A DNA stretch of 64,000 nucleotides from Mrakia gelida. Taxonomy: Eukaryota > Basidiomycota > Tremellomycetes > Cystofilobasidiales > Mrakiaceae. Position 1 is the first letter of the stretch, and each line of letters starts with the position of its first letter. The stretch is taken from NCBI GenBank assembly GCA_024345305.1, contig BRON01000007.1, positions 868,001 through 932,000 on the forward strand, written 5' to 3'. Shown here piece after piece: positions 35,701 to 46,782 of this stretch. A program made the position numbers and the translations under genes. The notes beneath the pieces are model-generated. The model did not search any database, was not told where the DNA came from, and saw nothing but the letters and a program-made list of their open reading frames with translations.

Positions 35701-37492
35701 GGGGAGGTGACGGTCTTGTCTTTGGCGGGAGGAGAGCGGATGTTCTCGTCGGGGAACATGATTCGAAGCTGAACGAGAGGAATAGAGGACCGTCGCGTCA
35801 GAGTTTGAAGGGACAGAAGAAAGATCTGGAGAGAGCTCACCTCTTCAGAAAGACGCTTGAAGTCTCCGTAACGACGCCAGACGAACACATCAGGCACTCC
35901 AAGACGCGTCGTTCGGACGAGGAACTCCTACGAAACGAGAATCGAGGGACGCGTCAGTTTCGACTCTCAACTCCCTCCTCTTTAGCTCGTCTCTACTCAC
36001 CTCATGACTCCTACTCCTCACCCTCCCCTTCTCCGCCACTCCTCTCACCCCGATCACATCAATCGCGAACGTCCCATCCTCCTCGCTGTTGATCGCCTTG
36101 TTCCCAACCCTCCTCTTCGCGTCCTCCTCGAGCAACCTCAGATCCTCCTGCCCGATCCTCACCACCTCCTCCCCTCCCTCCAACTTCAGCGCACTCCCCA
36201 GCAGTAGCGTCATATGCTTCTCGAGCTTGTCGAAGATCTTGCGTCGTTTGGCTGCGTCCGAGGCGAGGGTAGGGTCGTCGTCGAGGAAGGGGATGGAGGA
36301 AGGAGCGAGGGAGAGGGAGAGGAACTGGGAGAGGGTGGGTTGGACTTTGAGAGGCCAGAAGGAGGGTGGGGCGGAGGCGAGGAAGCTGGTGATGGCGAGG
36401 AAGGAAGAGAGCAAGATGGGAGGGAGGGACGCGAAGAGGAGGGAAGAGAGGTGAGGTCAGCTTTCGAACGCTCCTCCCCCTCCCCTCCCCCAACGGATCG
36501 AAGCGACGATCTACACCCGAAGAAAGAACGAAGAGCGTACTCACGGGAAAGTCAAGACGAACTGCCTGAACATGAACTTCAAGAATGGAAGATCTGGGAG
36601 AGGTTTAGGTCTTGTTTTGCCTTCCTCCTGGCCAGGGATCTGTTCCATCGGAGGCTTGAAGGGAGGGCCTAAGGAAGCGATTCCGTCTACGCCTAGAGCT
36701 GAGGAGGACATGACCGCGAGTTCGTCCATGAACTGATGGTTAACGAGGAACTTCTTGAGGTAGTGGGATCGTAAAGGAGTAAGGACGTGAGCGTTTGCCG
36801 AGTTGTGCGAAGGGAGGGAAGACGTTGAGGGATGGAGGAGGGAGGAGGTTGGGATGGGAGGTCGAGATCGAGCAGGTTTAGAGGACGCCGTTGGGGAGAG
36901 AGTGGATGGGTTGACTGTTGACAAGATAGAGGGAAGAGAGGAGAGCGAGTCAGCATGTCTGTACGCGACGAGAACGTCATGGCGAGTGAGAGGGGAGGTG
37001 AAAGAGGAGCGGAGGGAGGAGAGGAGGTTGAAGGTGACGACGACGCAGAGCTCAGTTTTCCTTTGCCGCTCGTCTCTCTACTCTGCTCGAGGAGATATAC
37101 CTCATCTCGCTGGCGCATACAGCCGCCCAGCATAGTAGCTCCCAGCACGAGAAAGAGGGAGACGAAGGAAGGACGAGCTCTTGAAGGGGGTTGCGTCTAT
37201 CTTGAGCTCTCTCTTCCTTCTCGTTCTTCGCTTCCCATGCCATCTCCTCCCCTCCGTATCCCGTATCGAGAAGAACTTTGCACTCACGAGTATCATCTCC
37301 TATAGATGAATCTACCATGGAAGGAAGAGCCGGAGGAGCTCTCGTAGGCCGTTTGCTGAGCGTCGCAGGAGCAGGGGGAGGGGAAGCTGCTGCTGATGGC
37401 GAGTCCTCCAAAGCGAGTCCGTCTACAGAGGGAGGTTGCTGCTCTACAAGCGCGTCCTCGTGAGAAGGGAGAGAAGGGGATGGGTCGGCCAT
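32772..37492 (-). CDS. PX-domain protein with PX-associated and DUF3818 regions (YPR097W/Mug122-like)
   Basis: Start at 37490-37492 (MADPSPSLPSHEDALVEQQP), stop at 32772-32774, more than ten exons on minus. The order is a Pro/Ser-rich head, a PX-associated (PXB) segment with LKKFLVNHQFMDELAVMSS and FLKFMFRQFVLTFP, then a PX domain with VWRRYGDFKRLSEE (the RRYxDF phosphoinositide-contact motif). A long helical DUF3818-type region follows, with LFIDLNHLMKLYARLREKER, LVNRHEQAFYTFVHKVHSKG and ISIYHYKLKVAHEGKTRR-like sequence (AIYHYKLK). After an acidic and His/Pro-rich disordered part, the conserved-looking end PTLVPLFVEMVRPLLV sits in a final short exon. Yeast YPR097W and fission-yeast Mug122 share this domain set and are linked to membrane/lipid distribution. 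It probably binds PI3P-type lipids on endosomes. Confidence 0.88.
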
Positions 37493-37703
37493 CGTGAGGA
37501 AGAAAAACTGGCGATGATGGAGGGTTGGGGAGAGAAGGAAGGAGAGGGGAAGGGAGGAGGCGAACGAGGAGATGACGCATGGCCGCGAGGATCGTGGAAG
37601 CTGCCGGCGAGCCTTCCTCTCGTCAAACCCTCACCTCCTTCAAATTTTCTCAGCTTTACGGCAGCTCCTCTCTCCCCTCTTCTACCACATCGCTTTCGTC
37701 AAG
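37493..37703. promoter_or_regulatory. Compact divergent promoter, PX protein / hydrolase copy 1
   Basis: Only 211 bp separate the two divergent start codons, so the core promoters must overlap. This suggests shared control of a membrane-lipid protein and a lipase-like enzyme. No named motif was recognised. Confidence 0.5.
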
Positions 37704-39643
37704 ATGGATCTCAGCTACGGACGGTACCTCGGTCCTCACCATCCCACTGAAATCGCGCTCGAAGCTCAACCCTCCGTAAGCACGACCAGACGACGAGTCT
37801 TCTTGGATCCACAAGGGAACGGAGTAGGAGAGGGACATGAGGCCAAGCTAGGTAGGCTCGCTTTCCCTTTGCGCATCCAGAAGAGGCGAAGGAGTGTTCT
37901 TGAAGGCGAGAAGAAGGAAGGAAGGCTGAAACTCGAGCTCACACCCTCCCTCCCTTCTCCTTCCCTCTCTTCTCTCCAGTCAAAGAAGAGATTGTCGGCG
38001 TCACTCAGCCCTGGATCTACTACAAGTCATGGCAGAAGACCTTCACAGACGAGCAGTCAGCTAGTCTACCAGGGAAAGGGATCGATATCGTCTTCGTTCA
38101 TGGTCAGTCTAACACTCAACGGGCTGAACAGACGAGACCCGTCGTTTTCTTGCACGACGCAGGACTCGAATCTGACCCTCTTCCTGCACTCGTTCGACTT
38201 CTTCAGGACTCGGAGACTCCGGAGGACGCTGGGCGAAACAAGTAGAAGACTCTGGACTGCTAGATGAAGGGTTCCGAGTCTGGACTCTCGACCTCGCGAC
38301 CGTTCGTTTCGTTCAGCCCACCCACCTCTTCGTCCTTCTTTCTCGCACCTGACACGTCCCTAACTCACTTCGTTCGCTAGCATGGTCTCTCTTCAGGGAT
38401 TCACTGCCACATCATGGAAGAAGCTCAACTCCCCAAGTCCCTGGAGGCTGTCCTCGTCGCCATCGCCGCTGAAGACATCAAGCTCGGAGGGAAACAGAGG
38501 AAGACGATGCTCGTAGGTCACAGTTTAGGTGGTTGGACGATGTGAGTCTACTTTCCTCCCGTCTCTTAGAGTCCTTTTCGGCCACTGAGCTTGGCCTTGC
38601 GTCCTCTTTCGAAACGAAACCAGGTTCGCTCACTCGATGTGAGTCGCGTCGTTGTCGTCTCTCCCCTTCCCTCTCTCTCTCGAAGACTCTCCCTAAGATG
38701 TTCCTTCGTCCTTCTTTTTCCAGCATCTACCCCGAATCCTCCAAACCCCCTCTCCCAGGAGAACCTCTCCGCTCTCACATCTCAGGGATCTACGCCATCG
38801 CTCCCTTCCTCGGAGTCGCAGCGGAATCCGTCCCTAGTTCGATCGTTGTTGCGGTTGGGAAGCTTATAAGGAGGATTAAGCCTGAGTGAGTTCTTGTAGC
38901 AATATTTTTCGAGGTCGAGGAAGTTGAAGGAACGAGCGAAGATGCGTCGAACAACGAGCGAAGACGCGTCGAGGAACAAGAACGAGTCGTTCGGTCGAAC
39001 TGACACTGCCTTCTTCATTCATGTTCGTCCAAGCTTCCCCATCGAGCCCCCAGTCCGCGGAAAACAGTTCGACCACCCAGACGTCGACACCGAGTTCTTC
39101 AGTATGTCGTGCCTCTCCCTCCCCCCTCCCCTCTTCCCTCTTCCTCCCCTTCCCTCCTCTCTGTCCCCTCACTCACCTCACCTCCCCCCCCTCCTCCCCT
39201 CCTCCCAGCCGACCCCCAAACTTACCACGGCAAAATTCGCTGCTCAACAGGTCTCGCTCTCCTCCGCATGACACCCTTCATCCAGTCCCCCGAAGCAGCT
39301 CTCGTCGTCGCCAACCTCGCCATCCCAGTTCGAGTCGTCCACGGAGACGCAGATCGCGTTTGTTCCAGCGCGGACAGCGTTGCGTTCGTGAAGAAGATGA
39401 CGCATGTTGGCGGGAAGGGAAGGAGGGAGTGTGAGGTCTGGGATGGCGGCTACGAGCATGTGATGTTTGGGTGGGGGTACGATGGGATGGATGAGAGGCA
39501 CAGGGGGATGGTGAGTTGAGACGCGTTGTTGTTGTTGTTTTTGAGGTTTTTGAGAGCTGACTTCGGTTTTATTGTGTTGGCAGAGAATGCGTCTACTCAA
39601 CGATATCCACGACTGGATGGTCGAGCAGGCTTCGTCGACCTAG
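37704..39643 (+). CDS. Monoglyceride-lipase-like alpha/beta hydrolase, tandem copy 1
   Basis: ATG at 37704 (MDLSYGRYLGPHHPTEIALE), TAG at 39641-39643, about nine exons in phase. An alpha/beta-hydrolase core is visible: HGLGDSGGRW (oxyanion side, about residue 90), the nucleophile elbow VGHSLGGWTM (Ser about 170), HGDADRV supplying the acid Asp, and YEHVMFG supplying the His. The HG-x-G and GHSLGG pattern matches Hydrolase_4/monoglyceride lipases such as yeast Yju3, which cleave monoacylglycerol to glycerol and fatty acid. The N-terminal extension MDLSYGRYLGPHH is shared with the adjacent copy and is not part of typical MGLs. A 15-nt exon (FAHS) lies between two introns just after GGWTM. The substrate is not proven; another small-ester hydrolase is possible. 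Confidence 0.88.
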
Positions 39644-39897
39644 AACGCGTCGTCGTCGTCGTCACGTCAATCTCAACCCTTCATCTCCGCCCTTTCGATA
39701 ATCATGCGACTTCACCCACCTCGTCCCCTCTTCGGAGTCTTCGACCGCCCTCTGTTCTCTTGGCGAGGGACGAAGCAGGTCGAGGAGGGAGATGACGAAA
39801 GGATTCAGGCGAGCGGAACTGTCGAGCTGGCTGACAACGCTTCTCGACTTTCCTTCCTCTCATCCAACTCTCACCTCCGCACCAGCTCTCCTTCACT

Positions 39898-41801
39898 ATG
39901 GATCCCAATTACGGACGCTACCTCGGACCTCACCACTCCTCAGAACTCGAGCTCGAAGCCAACCCTCTCATCAAGACGACTCGACGACGAGTCTTCCTCG
40001 ACCAGGACGGGAACGGCGTGGGAGAGGGCCAAAAAGTTAAGCTCGGTACGTCTTTGTCCCTCTCACTTCTACAAGGCCTCAAGACGAGTGCTGAGGGTGG
40101 CGGTATCAGTGGAACGAACACTAACGTTAGCTTCTTTCTCCCTTCTCCATCTTTCCTCCCCTCCTGTCAAGGAGGAGCTCGTCGGCGTTCAGCAGCCCTG
40201 GACCTACTACAAGTCGTGGGAGAAGGTCTTCTCGGACGAGGAGACAGCTCACCTACCGGGCAAAGGAGTCGACGTCGTCGTCGTACATGGTGAGCGAAGC
40301 TTTCTCGTCCGGCGCGTCTCGCATTTCCCTTGGGTCGTTCGTCGACGCTTTCGATGATCGATTCCCCCTCCTCTTTTCTTCGCTTGCCAGGCCATGGAGA
40401 TACTGGAGGAAGATGGGCTAGGCACATTGAAGACTCTGGGCTTCTCGAGGCAGGGTTCCGAGTTTGGACTTTCGATCTACGGGAGCTCGTTTTTCAGCCC
40501 ATACCCATCACCCCTCCTTTTTCCTCCCCTTCGTCGGCTAACATCCTCTCGGTTTGATCTTTCTCTCAGCACGGTCGATCCTCTGGCATCCACGCTCACA
40601 TCATGGAGGACGTTCAAGTACCCAAAGCGCTCGAAGCCGTTCTCGTCGCCGTCGCCAGGGAAGATCTCAAGCTCGGTGGGAAGCAGAGGAAGGTGATGCT
40701 CGTTGGTCACAGTCTTGGTGGATGGACGATGTGAGTATCCCTCAACTTGACTGTGCTATCGTGGTTGCGCTGACCGAGTTCGTCGTCTTCGTTCTGCAGG
40801 TTCGCTCACCCGATGTGAGTCGCGTCTCGTTCAATCCCCATCCCTCCCTTCGAGGCCCTTCTCTGACCCTGTCTTCGTTTTCTTTTCTGCAGCCTCTTAC
40901 CAGCTTCCAAGACTGCTCCCTCCTCGAACGGTTCCCCTCTTCCTCGCTCGCAGGTTGCTGGGATCTACGGAATCGCGCCGTTCTTGGGCATCTCTCCCGA
41001 ATCGGTCCCCTCGCCGTTCGTGCTCGCTATGGGGAAGCTTATTCGAAGTATCAAGCCAGAGTGAGTCCGACCGATAACCCGCCTACCTTTTTTACTGGGA
41101 ATCGTCGAAGAAGAGAAGAATACTGATCGAGAATACGTGGGAAGAGCTGCCGCGACGACGCGTCGTTCGGTCGGCCAGAAGACTGACCCCATCTTCTTCT
41201 CCCCTTCTTTCGCCTAGTTTACAGCTTCCCACTCCAAAAGGTCCTCGTCGGAAAGCAGTTTGACCATCCAGATGTCGACGCTGAGTATTTCGGTTCGCCT
41301 CTGCCCCTCCCGCTCGCTCTTCTCGAGTCGTTCCCTTCGCTAACCCAGCTACTCCTCTTCCTTCTCCTCAGCCGATCCTCAAACGTACCGCGGCAAAGTT
41401 CGATGCTCGACGGGTCTTGCTCTCGTCGGAATGCCTGCCTTCCTCCAATCTCCTGAAGCAGCTGGCGTCCTCTCCTTTCTCGACATGCCCGTTCGAGTCG
41501 TTCACGGGAAGGGCGACCGAGTTTGCGATCCGACCGTTGAGTTCGTCAAGAAGCTGGGAGGGGAAGGGAAGAAGGAGTGTCAGATTTGGGAGGCGTTTAG
41601 CCATGTCATGTTTGGATATGGGTTCGATGGGATGGATGAGAGGCACAGGGAGATGGTGAGTCGCGCCGGCGTTTTCTTCCCTCTCTTTTTGCTCTCGGTT
41701 CGAGACGAGGCTGACACTTTCTACTCTTCGCACTCGTACAGAGGATGCGTCTCCTTCACAACCCTCGCGACTGGATGGTCGAGCAGGCATCCTCGATCTG
41801 A
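39898..41801 (+). CDS. Monoglyceride-lipase-like alpha/beta hydrolase, tandem copy 2
   Basis: ATG at 39898 (MDPNYGRYLGPHHSSELELE), TGA at 41799-41801. It has the same exon plan as copy 1, 254 bp downstream. Catalytic elements are intact: HGHGDTGGRW, VGHSLGGWTM (Ser), HGKGDRV (Asp) and FSHVMFG (His). Sequence identity to copy 1 is high across LGGKQRK, GKQFDHPDVD, CSTGLAL and DGMDERHR. Intron 1 is odd: the position equivalent to copy 1's CAG acceptor reads CTG. A workable splice uses a donor three codons earlier (GTTAAG, about 40036) and an acceptor at the downstream CAAG, deleting about three residues but keeping frame. A later donor is also weak (GTTTTT, about 40491). Probably functional, with the same lipase-type reaction as copy 1. 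Confidence 0.83.
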
Positions 41802-42099
41802 ACTGGTCGACGTCGTCTTTGCGTCTCCCCCTCCGGCCCCCTCCTCGATGCCATGCGCCTTCCCTCTCCTCACCCTCGTCTGCCCAACAACCTCAGCCAT
41901 CTCGCCTCCTCGACCCAAATCCCATCCCTACAACTTCGCCCTCTTCTATCTCGAAGGTGCATCAGCGAGAGAAAAATCAATAACGCACGTTCAATCGACA
42001 AAACGTGGACGCCCTTGGGTTGTCGAGCTCACCCTTCCCTTCCTTAGATTGCTTTCCCTTCCCTCCCTCCTCCAACACCATCACCCTCAAGAAAACAGC
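41802..42099. promoter_or_regulatory. BTA1 promoter region
   Basis: 298 bp between the second hydrolase and the betaine-lipid synthase on the same strand. C/T-rich near the BTA1 start. BTA1 genes are phosphate-starvation induced in other fungi; I did not find a clear CACGTG Pho4-type site here. Confidence 0.45.
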
Positions 42100-45000
42100 A
42101 TGGCTTCCCTCTTACGACTCAACACAGCTATCCCTCTCCTCACTCTCGGAGGACTCTACTTCCAATGGAGGTTCGTTTTCCCCATCTCTTCGACGCGTCG
42201 AGGGACGGGAGGGCTGAGACGTTCCTCGCTGATCCCATCTCTCCCTTCCCTCCCTCTTCTTCTCTTTTCCCTTCTTCTGCAGCACCATCAAGAGTCTCGT
42301 TCATAAGGAACTCCCCTTCGTCCCAGGAGAAGTCTCGACGGGAGTTCTCACCCTCGTTTGCGTCGGCTTGGTTCTTCAAGCGTGAGTCGAGCTTGAGCTC
42401 ATCGCTCGTTCCCTTCGTTTCCTTCCCTTCCCTTCTTCGCGGTCCGAGCTAAAATCCCTCTTCTCTTTATTTTAGGCTCTGGTCTGAGCTCGAGAGTCCG
42501 ATGCGATTCGTCTGGAACTGCTGTACGTCTTCGTTCCTCTGCCTCCGCGAGAGAGATCGTGTCTCGTCGTGCCTGAGCTGATCTCGCTCCCTCGTTCGCC
42601 GCTGCAGTCTTCAAACCCATCAGCAACAAAACTGGAGCTCAATCCGAGCGACTCGATTCTTTCTACACCTCTCAGGCTAATCTCTACGACGCGACGAGGG
42701 GTGGGCTGCTGAAGGGAAGGACAACCATGCTGGAACTCGTCGCTGGACATCTTCAGGTCAGCTCGTTCGCTCGTCCCTGAGGAAGAAGGGAAAGTCGCTG
42801 ACCCAGTTTCGGTTCTGCAGGCTCAAGGACCTTCGAAGGATGGCAAGAAGAAGATCTGGGTCGACATTGGAGGTGGAACTGGATGGAACATCGAGCAGAT
42901 GGCGAGCTACATGCCGTTGTCGGATTTCGACGCGATCTACCTGTGAGTCTTCCTTCTCGCTCATCTCAATCGAGCTCGATCCTCTCCTCGAATCTGACTC
43001 CTTCTCGCCTCAACAGCATCGACCTCTGCGAGCCTCTCCTTGACGTCGCTAGGAAGAGATTCGCTGCGAAAGGATGGACGAACGTTATCTGCCTCAAGCA
43101 GGACGCGAGGTGAGCTCTCGTCTCCTCCTCCTTTCTTCCTCCCCCATCTTCCCAAAGCTGATCTCGTTCTCTCGTTATCTTCTTCTCAGCGAGTTCGTTC
43201 TCCCTGAATGGGAAGCTGGACAAGACCCTCGAGGTAGCCTCACCGTCGCAACGCTCTCGTACTCGCTTTCGATGGTGAACTCGATCTTCCCTCTTTCGAC
43301 GCGTCGAGATGAACGAGGATAGCACTGACTTATTATTTCGCCTTCGGTCTTCTCAGATCCCTTCCTTCTACCCTCTCCTCGATCGAATCAACGCCGTTCT
43401 GGATCCCGAGGTCGGACTCCTCGGAGTTGCTGATTTCTACGTCGCGAAGGACGAGGGCACGGCCAAGTCGAGGGTGCGTGGACCTTTCCTCTTCCTGCTC
43501 GAAAAAAGTCGAACGACGCTGACCTCTTCTCTCCTCTGGACTTTCAGGCTATCGGTTCGTCTCAGAGGAAGGTCGGCTGGCTCTCGAGGTGGTTCTGGCA
43601 GATCTGGTGAGTGAGGCGAGACCATGGACAACTCGTCGAAATCACGACTCTCGTAGCGAGAGCCGACCTTTCCTCCTTCGCTCTACTCAGGTTCGATTTC
43701 GATCACGTCAACCTCGGACCTGCTCGACGAGACTATCTGGAGTACAAGTTCGGAACTGTGAGTCGTCTCTCTCCCTCTCGAGATCTTGACCTGTCCTCCT
43801 CTCGAGATCTGATCCTGCTCGACACCTTCGCTGACTCTTAACTCGACCGTTTTCTGCCCTCAAGATCAAATCGTACAATGGTCGAAACAACTTCATCCTC
43901 CCCTGGATCGTTCAGATCCCCTACTACGTCTTCCTCGGCTGTTCTCGATCGCGGTTCGTCCCTCTTCTCCTCTTTCGACGCGTCCCTCGAGGCTCGCTTT
44001 CTCGTTCTCTCTCCGTCGCTGATTCGTGCATGTGCGTTTCCTCCAATCCAGTGATATCTCGAAGAACATCCAAGCCTTCGATGTCGACTCTGGAAACGTC
44101 GTCGGTCTCGCTCCTGGTCTCAAAACTCCCGCTTCTCCTTTCCAACCGCTCTCACCTGGAGACGAGGTGCCTGAGCTTCACCTTGGATCTGGCCAAGCTT
44201 CTGTCGCTGGAGTCGCTGGAGCATCAAGCGGAGCCATCGAAGAGGAGGTCGTTGTGGATTTGGGAGGACCTCCAAGGTAAGCTCTAGTCGCGTCGCGTCC
44301 GAGTTCCTCAAAGGAACGAAACGCGAGCTGATCGTTCCTTCCCTTCGTCGCTTGCTACCCTTTAACCTCTAGCTCGTTCCACTACCTCATCAAGAAGCCT
44401 GTTCGAGTCCCCTACATGGAGGAGAAGGTCCACAGCCAGTTTCGAACTCACAGTTCGTCGCCTTCGTTCTTCGTCGTTCCCTCTCGTCCGCGTCGCTGAT
44501 TGACCGCATTTTCTACCTTCCCCCTCTCCGATCAGTCTACGGATTCACTTGGGAGGACCCTCAAGAGGACATGATGGCTCTCAACCTCACCAAGGACGAC
44601 TCGATGCTTGTGATTACCTCGGGTTCGTTCCTCGTTTCGCTCGCCGGTTGCGTCCGTCTTGCCTCGACGAACTGACCTCGCCCTCCCAATCATGCAGCCG
44701 GGGACAACGCACTTCACTATGCTATTGCTGGAGGACCCAAGAGGATTCACGCAGTCGACATGAACCCGGCTCAGGTGAGTTGTCTCGTTCTCTTGCGACG
44801 ACTCTCGTTCGCGCCTCGTTCTGATCCTTTCACTTTTCAACCAGGGTCACATCCTCGAACTCAAGCTCGCCGCCGCTCAAGCTCTATCTTACGAAGAGTT
44901 CTGTGAGTCTCCCTGTCTCGAATTCCTCGTCGAAGACTCCGAGAGCTGACTTTGTCCCTCGTTGCAGACTCGATGTTCGGGGAGGGGAAGCTTCCTCAGG

Positions 45001-46604
45001 TGAGTTCGACGCTCGAACGAGTCCTCTCGTCTCCTTCGCTGACTTCCGTTCTTCCTTTCCCTCAGTTCAAGCACCTTCTCGACACCAAGCTCGCTCCTTA
45101 CCTCACTTCCCACTGCTACCAATGTGAGTTTGATCTTCAAACGAACGCGTCGCCAACTTAGAACTCCGCTGACCTCGATCCCTCCCCGCTCGCAGACTGG
45201 TCTCTCAACGAGTCATACTTCGCTCAGAACTTCCACTTCCGAGGATACTCTGGACACGCTCTTCGACTCGCTCAGTGGGCGTTCTGGCTCTCCGGAATCA
45301 CGAAGGACGTCAAGGTGAGTTTTTCTCTTCTTTCCTTCCCTCGCTCGTCCTTCCTCTCGATCCGACTCGAGAGCAGAGCTGACTGACGGATTAATCGTTC
45401 TCCACCAGAAAATGACCGAGGCTAGCAACGTCTGGGAGCAAGACCTCATCTGGAAGACGAAGGTTCGACCCGTCCTCCTTCACCCGTTCCTCGTCAAGAT
45501 CCTCGGATCTCCCATCTTCCTTTGGAACGGATTGGGAGTACCCATCAACCAGATGAACTGCTTCCTCGAGGATGGATCTGTAAAGGACTTCCTGTAAGTA
45601 CATCGTCGAGAAGGACGGCTGGAGAGGAACGGAGCGGGCCCGTCGACGCGTCGCCTGAAGCTGACTCTCGTTCGTCTCTCCAGTCTCGCGACCTTCGATC
45701 CTATCCCTAAGCTGGCTTCGATGCGAACGGGAGCCTACCACTACCTTCTCTGTGAGTCGACTCCGATCGAGAAGAGACGCGTCGTCCTTTATCTCGTCGC
45801 TGACGGACCTCTTTCTTCGCGCGATCTTCAGGCCTCACTGGAAGGTACACCCCTCAGTCGTGTCCTCTATACCTCACCAGAGCTGGGTTCGAGGAGCTCA
45901 GGAAGAACGACTGCAAAGCTGTGGACAGCTTCCGCTTGCACACCGACACGATCATCAAGTGAGTCGCGTCGAGCGCTTCGTTTTCTTCCTTTTTCGTTCC
46001 CGATCTGACCTTCTTCCTCCTTCCCTCGTTTTTTGCTAGCGTTCTCCGAGGTCTTCCATCTTCCTCGCTGACCAAGATCATCGTCATGGTGAGTCTTCAA
46101 GTCCGTCGCGTCGTGCTCGCTCTTGACCTCTCTTCTTCCCCTTCCTAAACCCTCTTCTTACTTTCTTGCACGCGAACAGGACTCGATGGACTGGTTCACT
46201 CCCTTCCCCGCCTCAACACCTCTCCCTCCTCCCTTCACGCCCGCTCTCGACCTCCTCGACTCGACTCCCGAAGCCGCTCTCGAGAGTCTCAAGAGCGAAC
46301 TCGACTACCAAGTCCTGGAGATGAAGCGAGTCCTCGCCATTGGAGGAGAGATCTACTACCGAAGCGCTGGGAAGCGACCTTGGTACAACCAGAGGTGAGC
46401 TTTTTTTGCCCTCGCGAGCGAGACGAGTCGAAAGAGCGATGTCCTGACGCGTTCATTTCTCCTCTCAGGTTCGAACTCGCTGGATTCGACGTTCAAGCCA
46501 TCAGCATCAGGGAGGACGGGAAGGCCATCGACCGAGTCAATATGTACGCCTCGTTCTATCGAGCGACGCTGGTCAAGAAGGACGGTCGAGGAGCGAAGCG
46601 ATGA
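42100..46604 (+). CDS. BTA1: Betaine lipid (DGTS) synthase
   Basis: ATG at 42100 (MASLLRLNTAIPLLTLGGLY), TGA at 46602-46604, more than twenty exons in phase, about 900 residues. The N-terminus has hydrophobic segments (LNTAIPLLTLGGLYFQW; STGVLTLVCVGLVLQALW), so it is membrane-associated, probably ER. Next comes a class-I methyltransferase with IWVDIGGGTGWNIEQMA and YLIDLCEPLLDVARKRF, adding methyl groups from SAM (BtaB-like). The C-terminal half is a DUF3419/BtaA-type domain with YGFTWEDPQEDM, TSAGDNALHYAI, IHAVDMNPAQ and HYLLCLTGRY, which transfers the 3-amino-3-carboxypropyl group from SAM to diacylglycerol. Together they make diacylglyceryl-trimethylhomoserine, a phosphorus-free substitute for phosphatidylcholine. 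The methyltransferase-first order is the known fungal arrangement. All expected parts are present. Confidence 0.95.
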
Positions 46605-46782
46605 GGGCGAGAAGGAGACGAGACGAGACGAGGAGGGAAGGAGCTCTAGCATTATTTGTTTCTTAGATACCCGGGATCCACGCATATCACGATGAGGTCG
46701 AGTTCACGAGCAGATACACATAGGAGATCGACATACAAATTAGACTACGGCAAACCAGTTGAACGAAAGGAACTCCAAACCA
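46605..46782. terminator. Convergent 3' ends (BTA1 and triple F-box gene)
   Basis: 178 bp between two stop codons facing each other, with an AT-richer patch (GCATTATTTGTTTCTTAG at about 46650). Both transcripts must end here or overlap. Confidence 0.4.
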
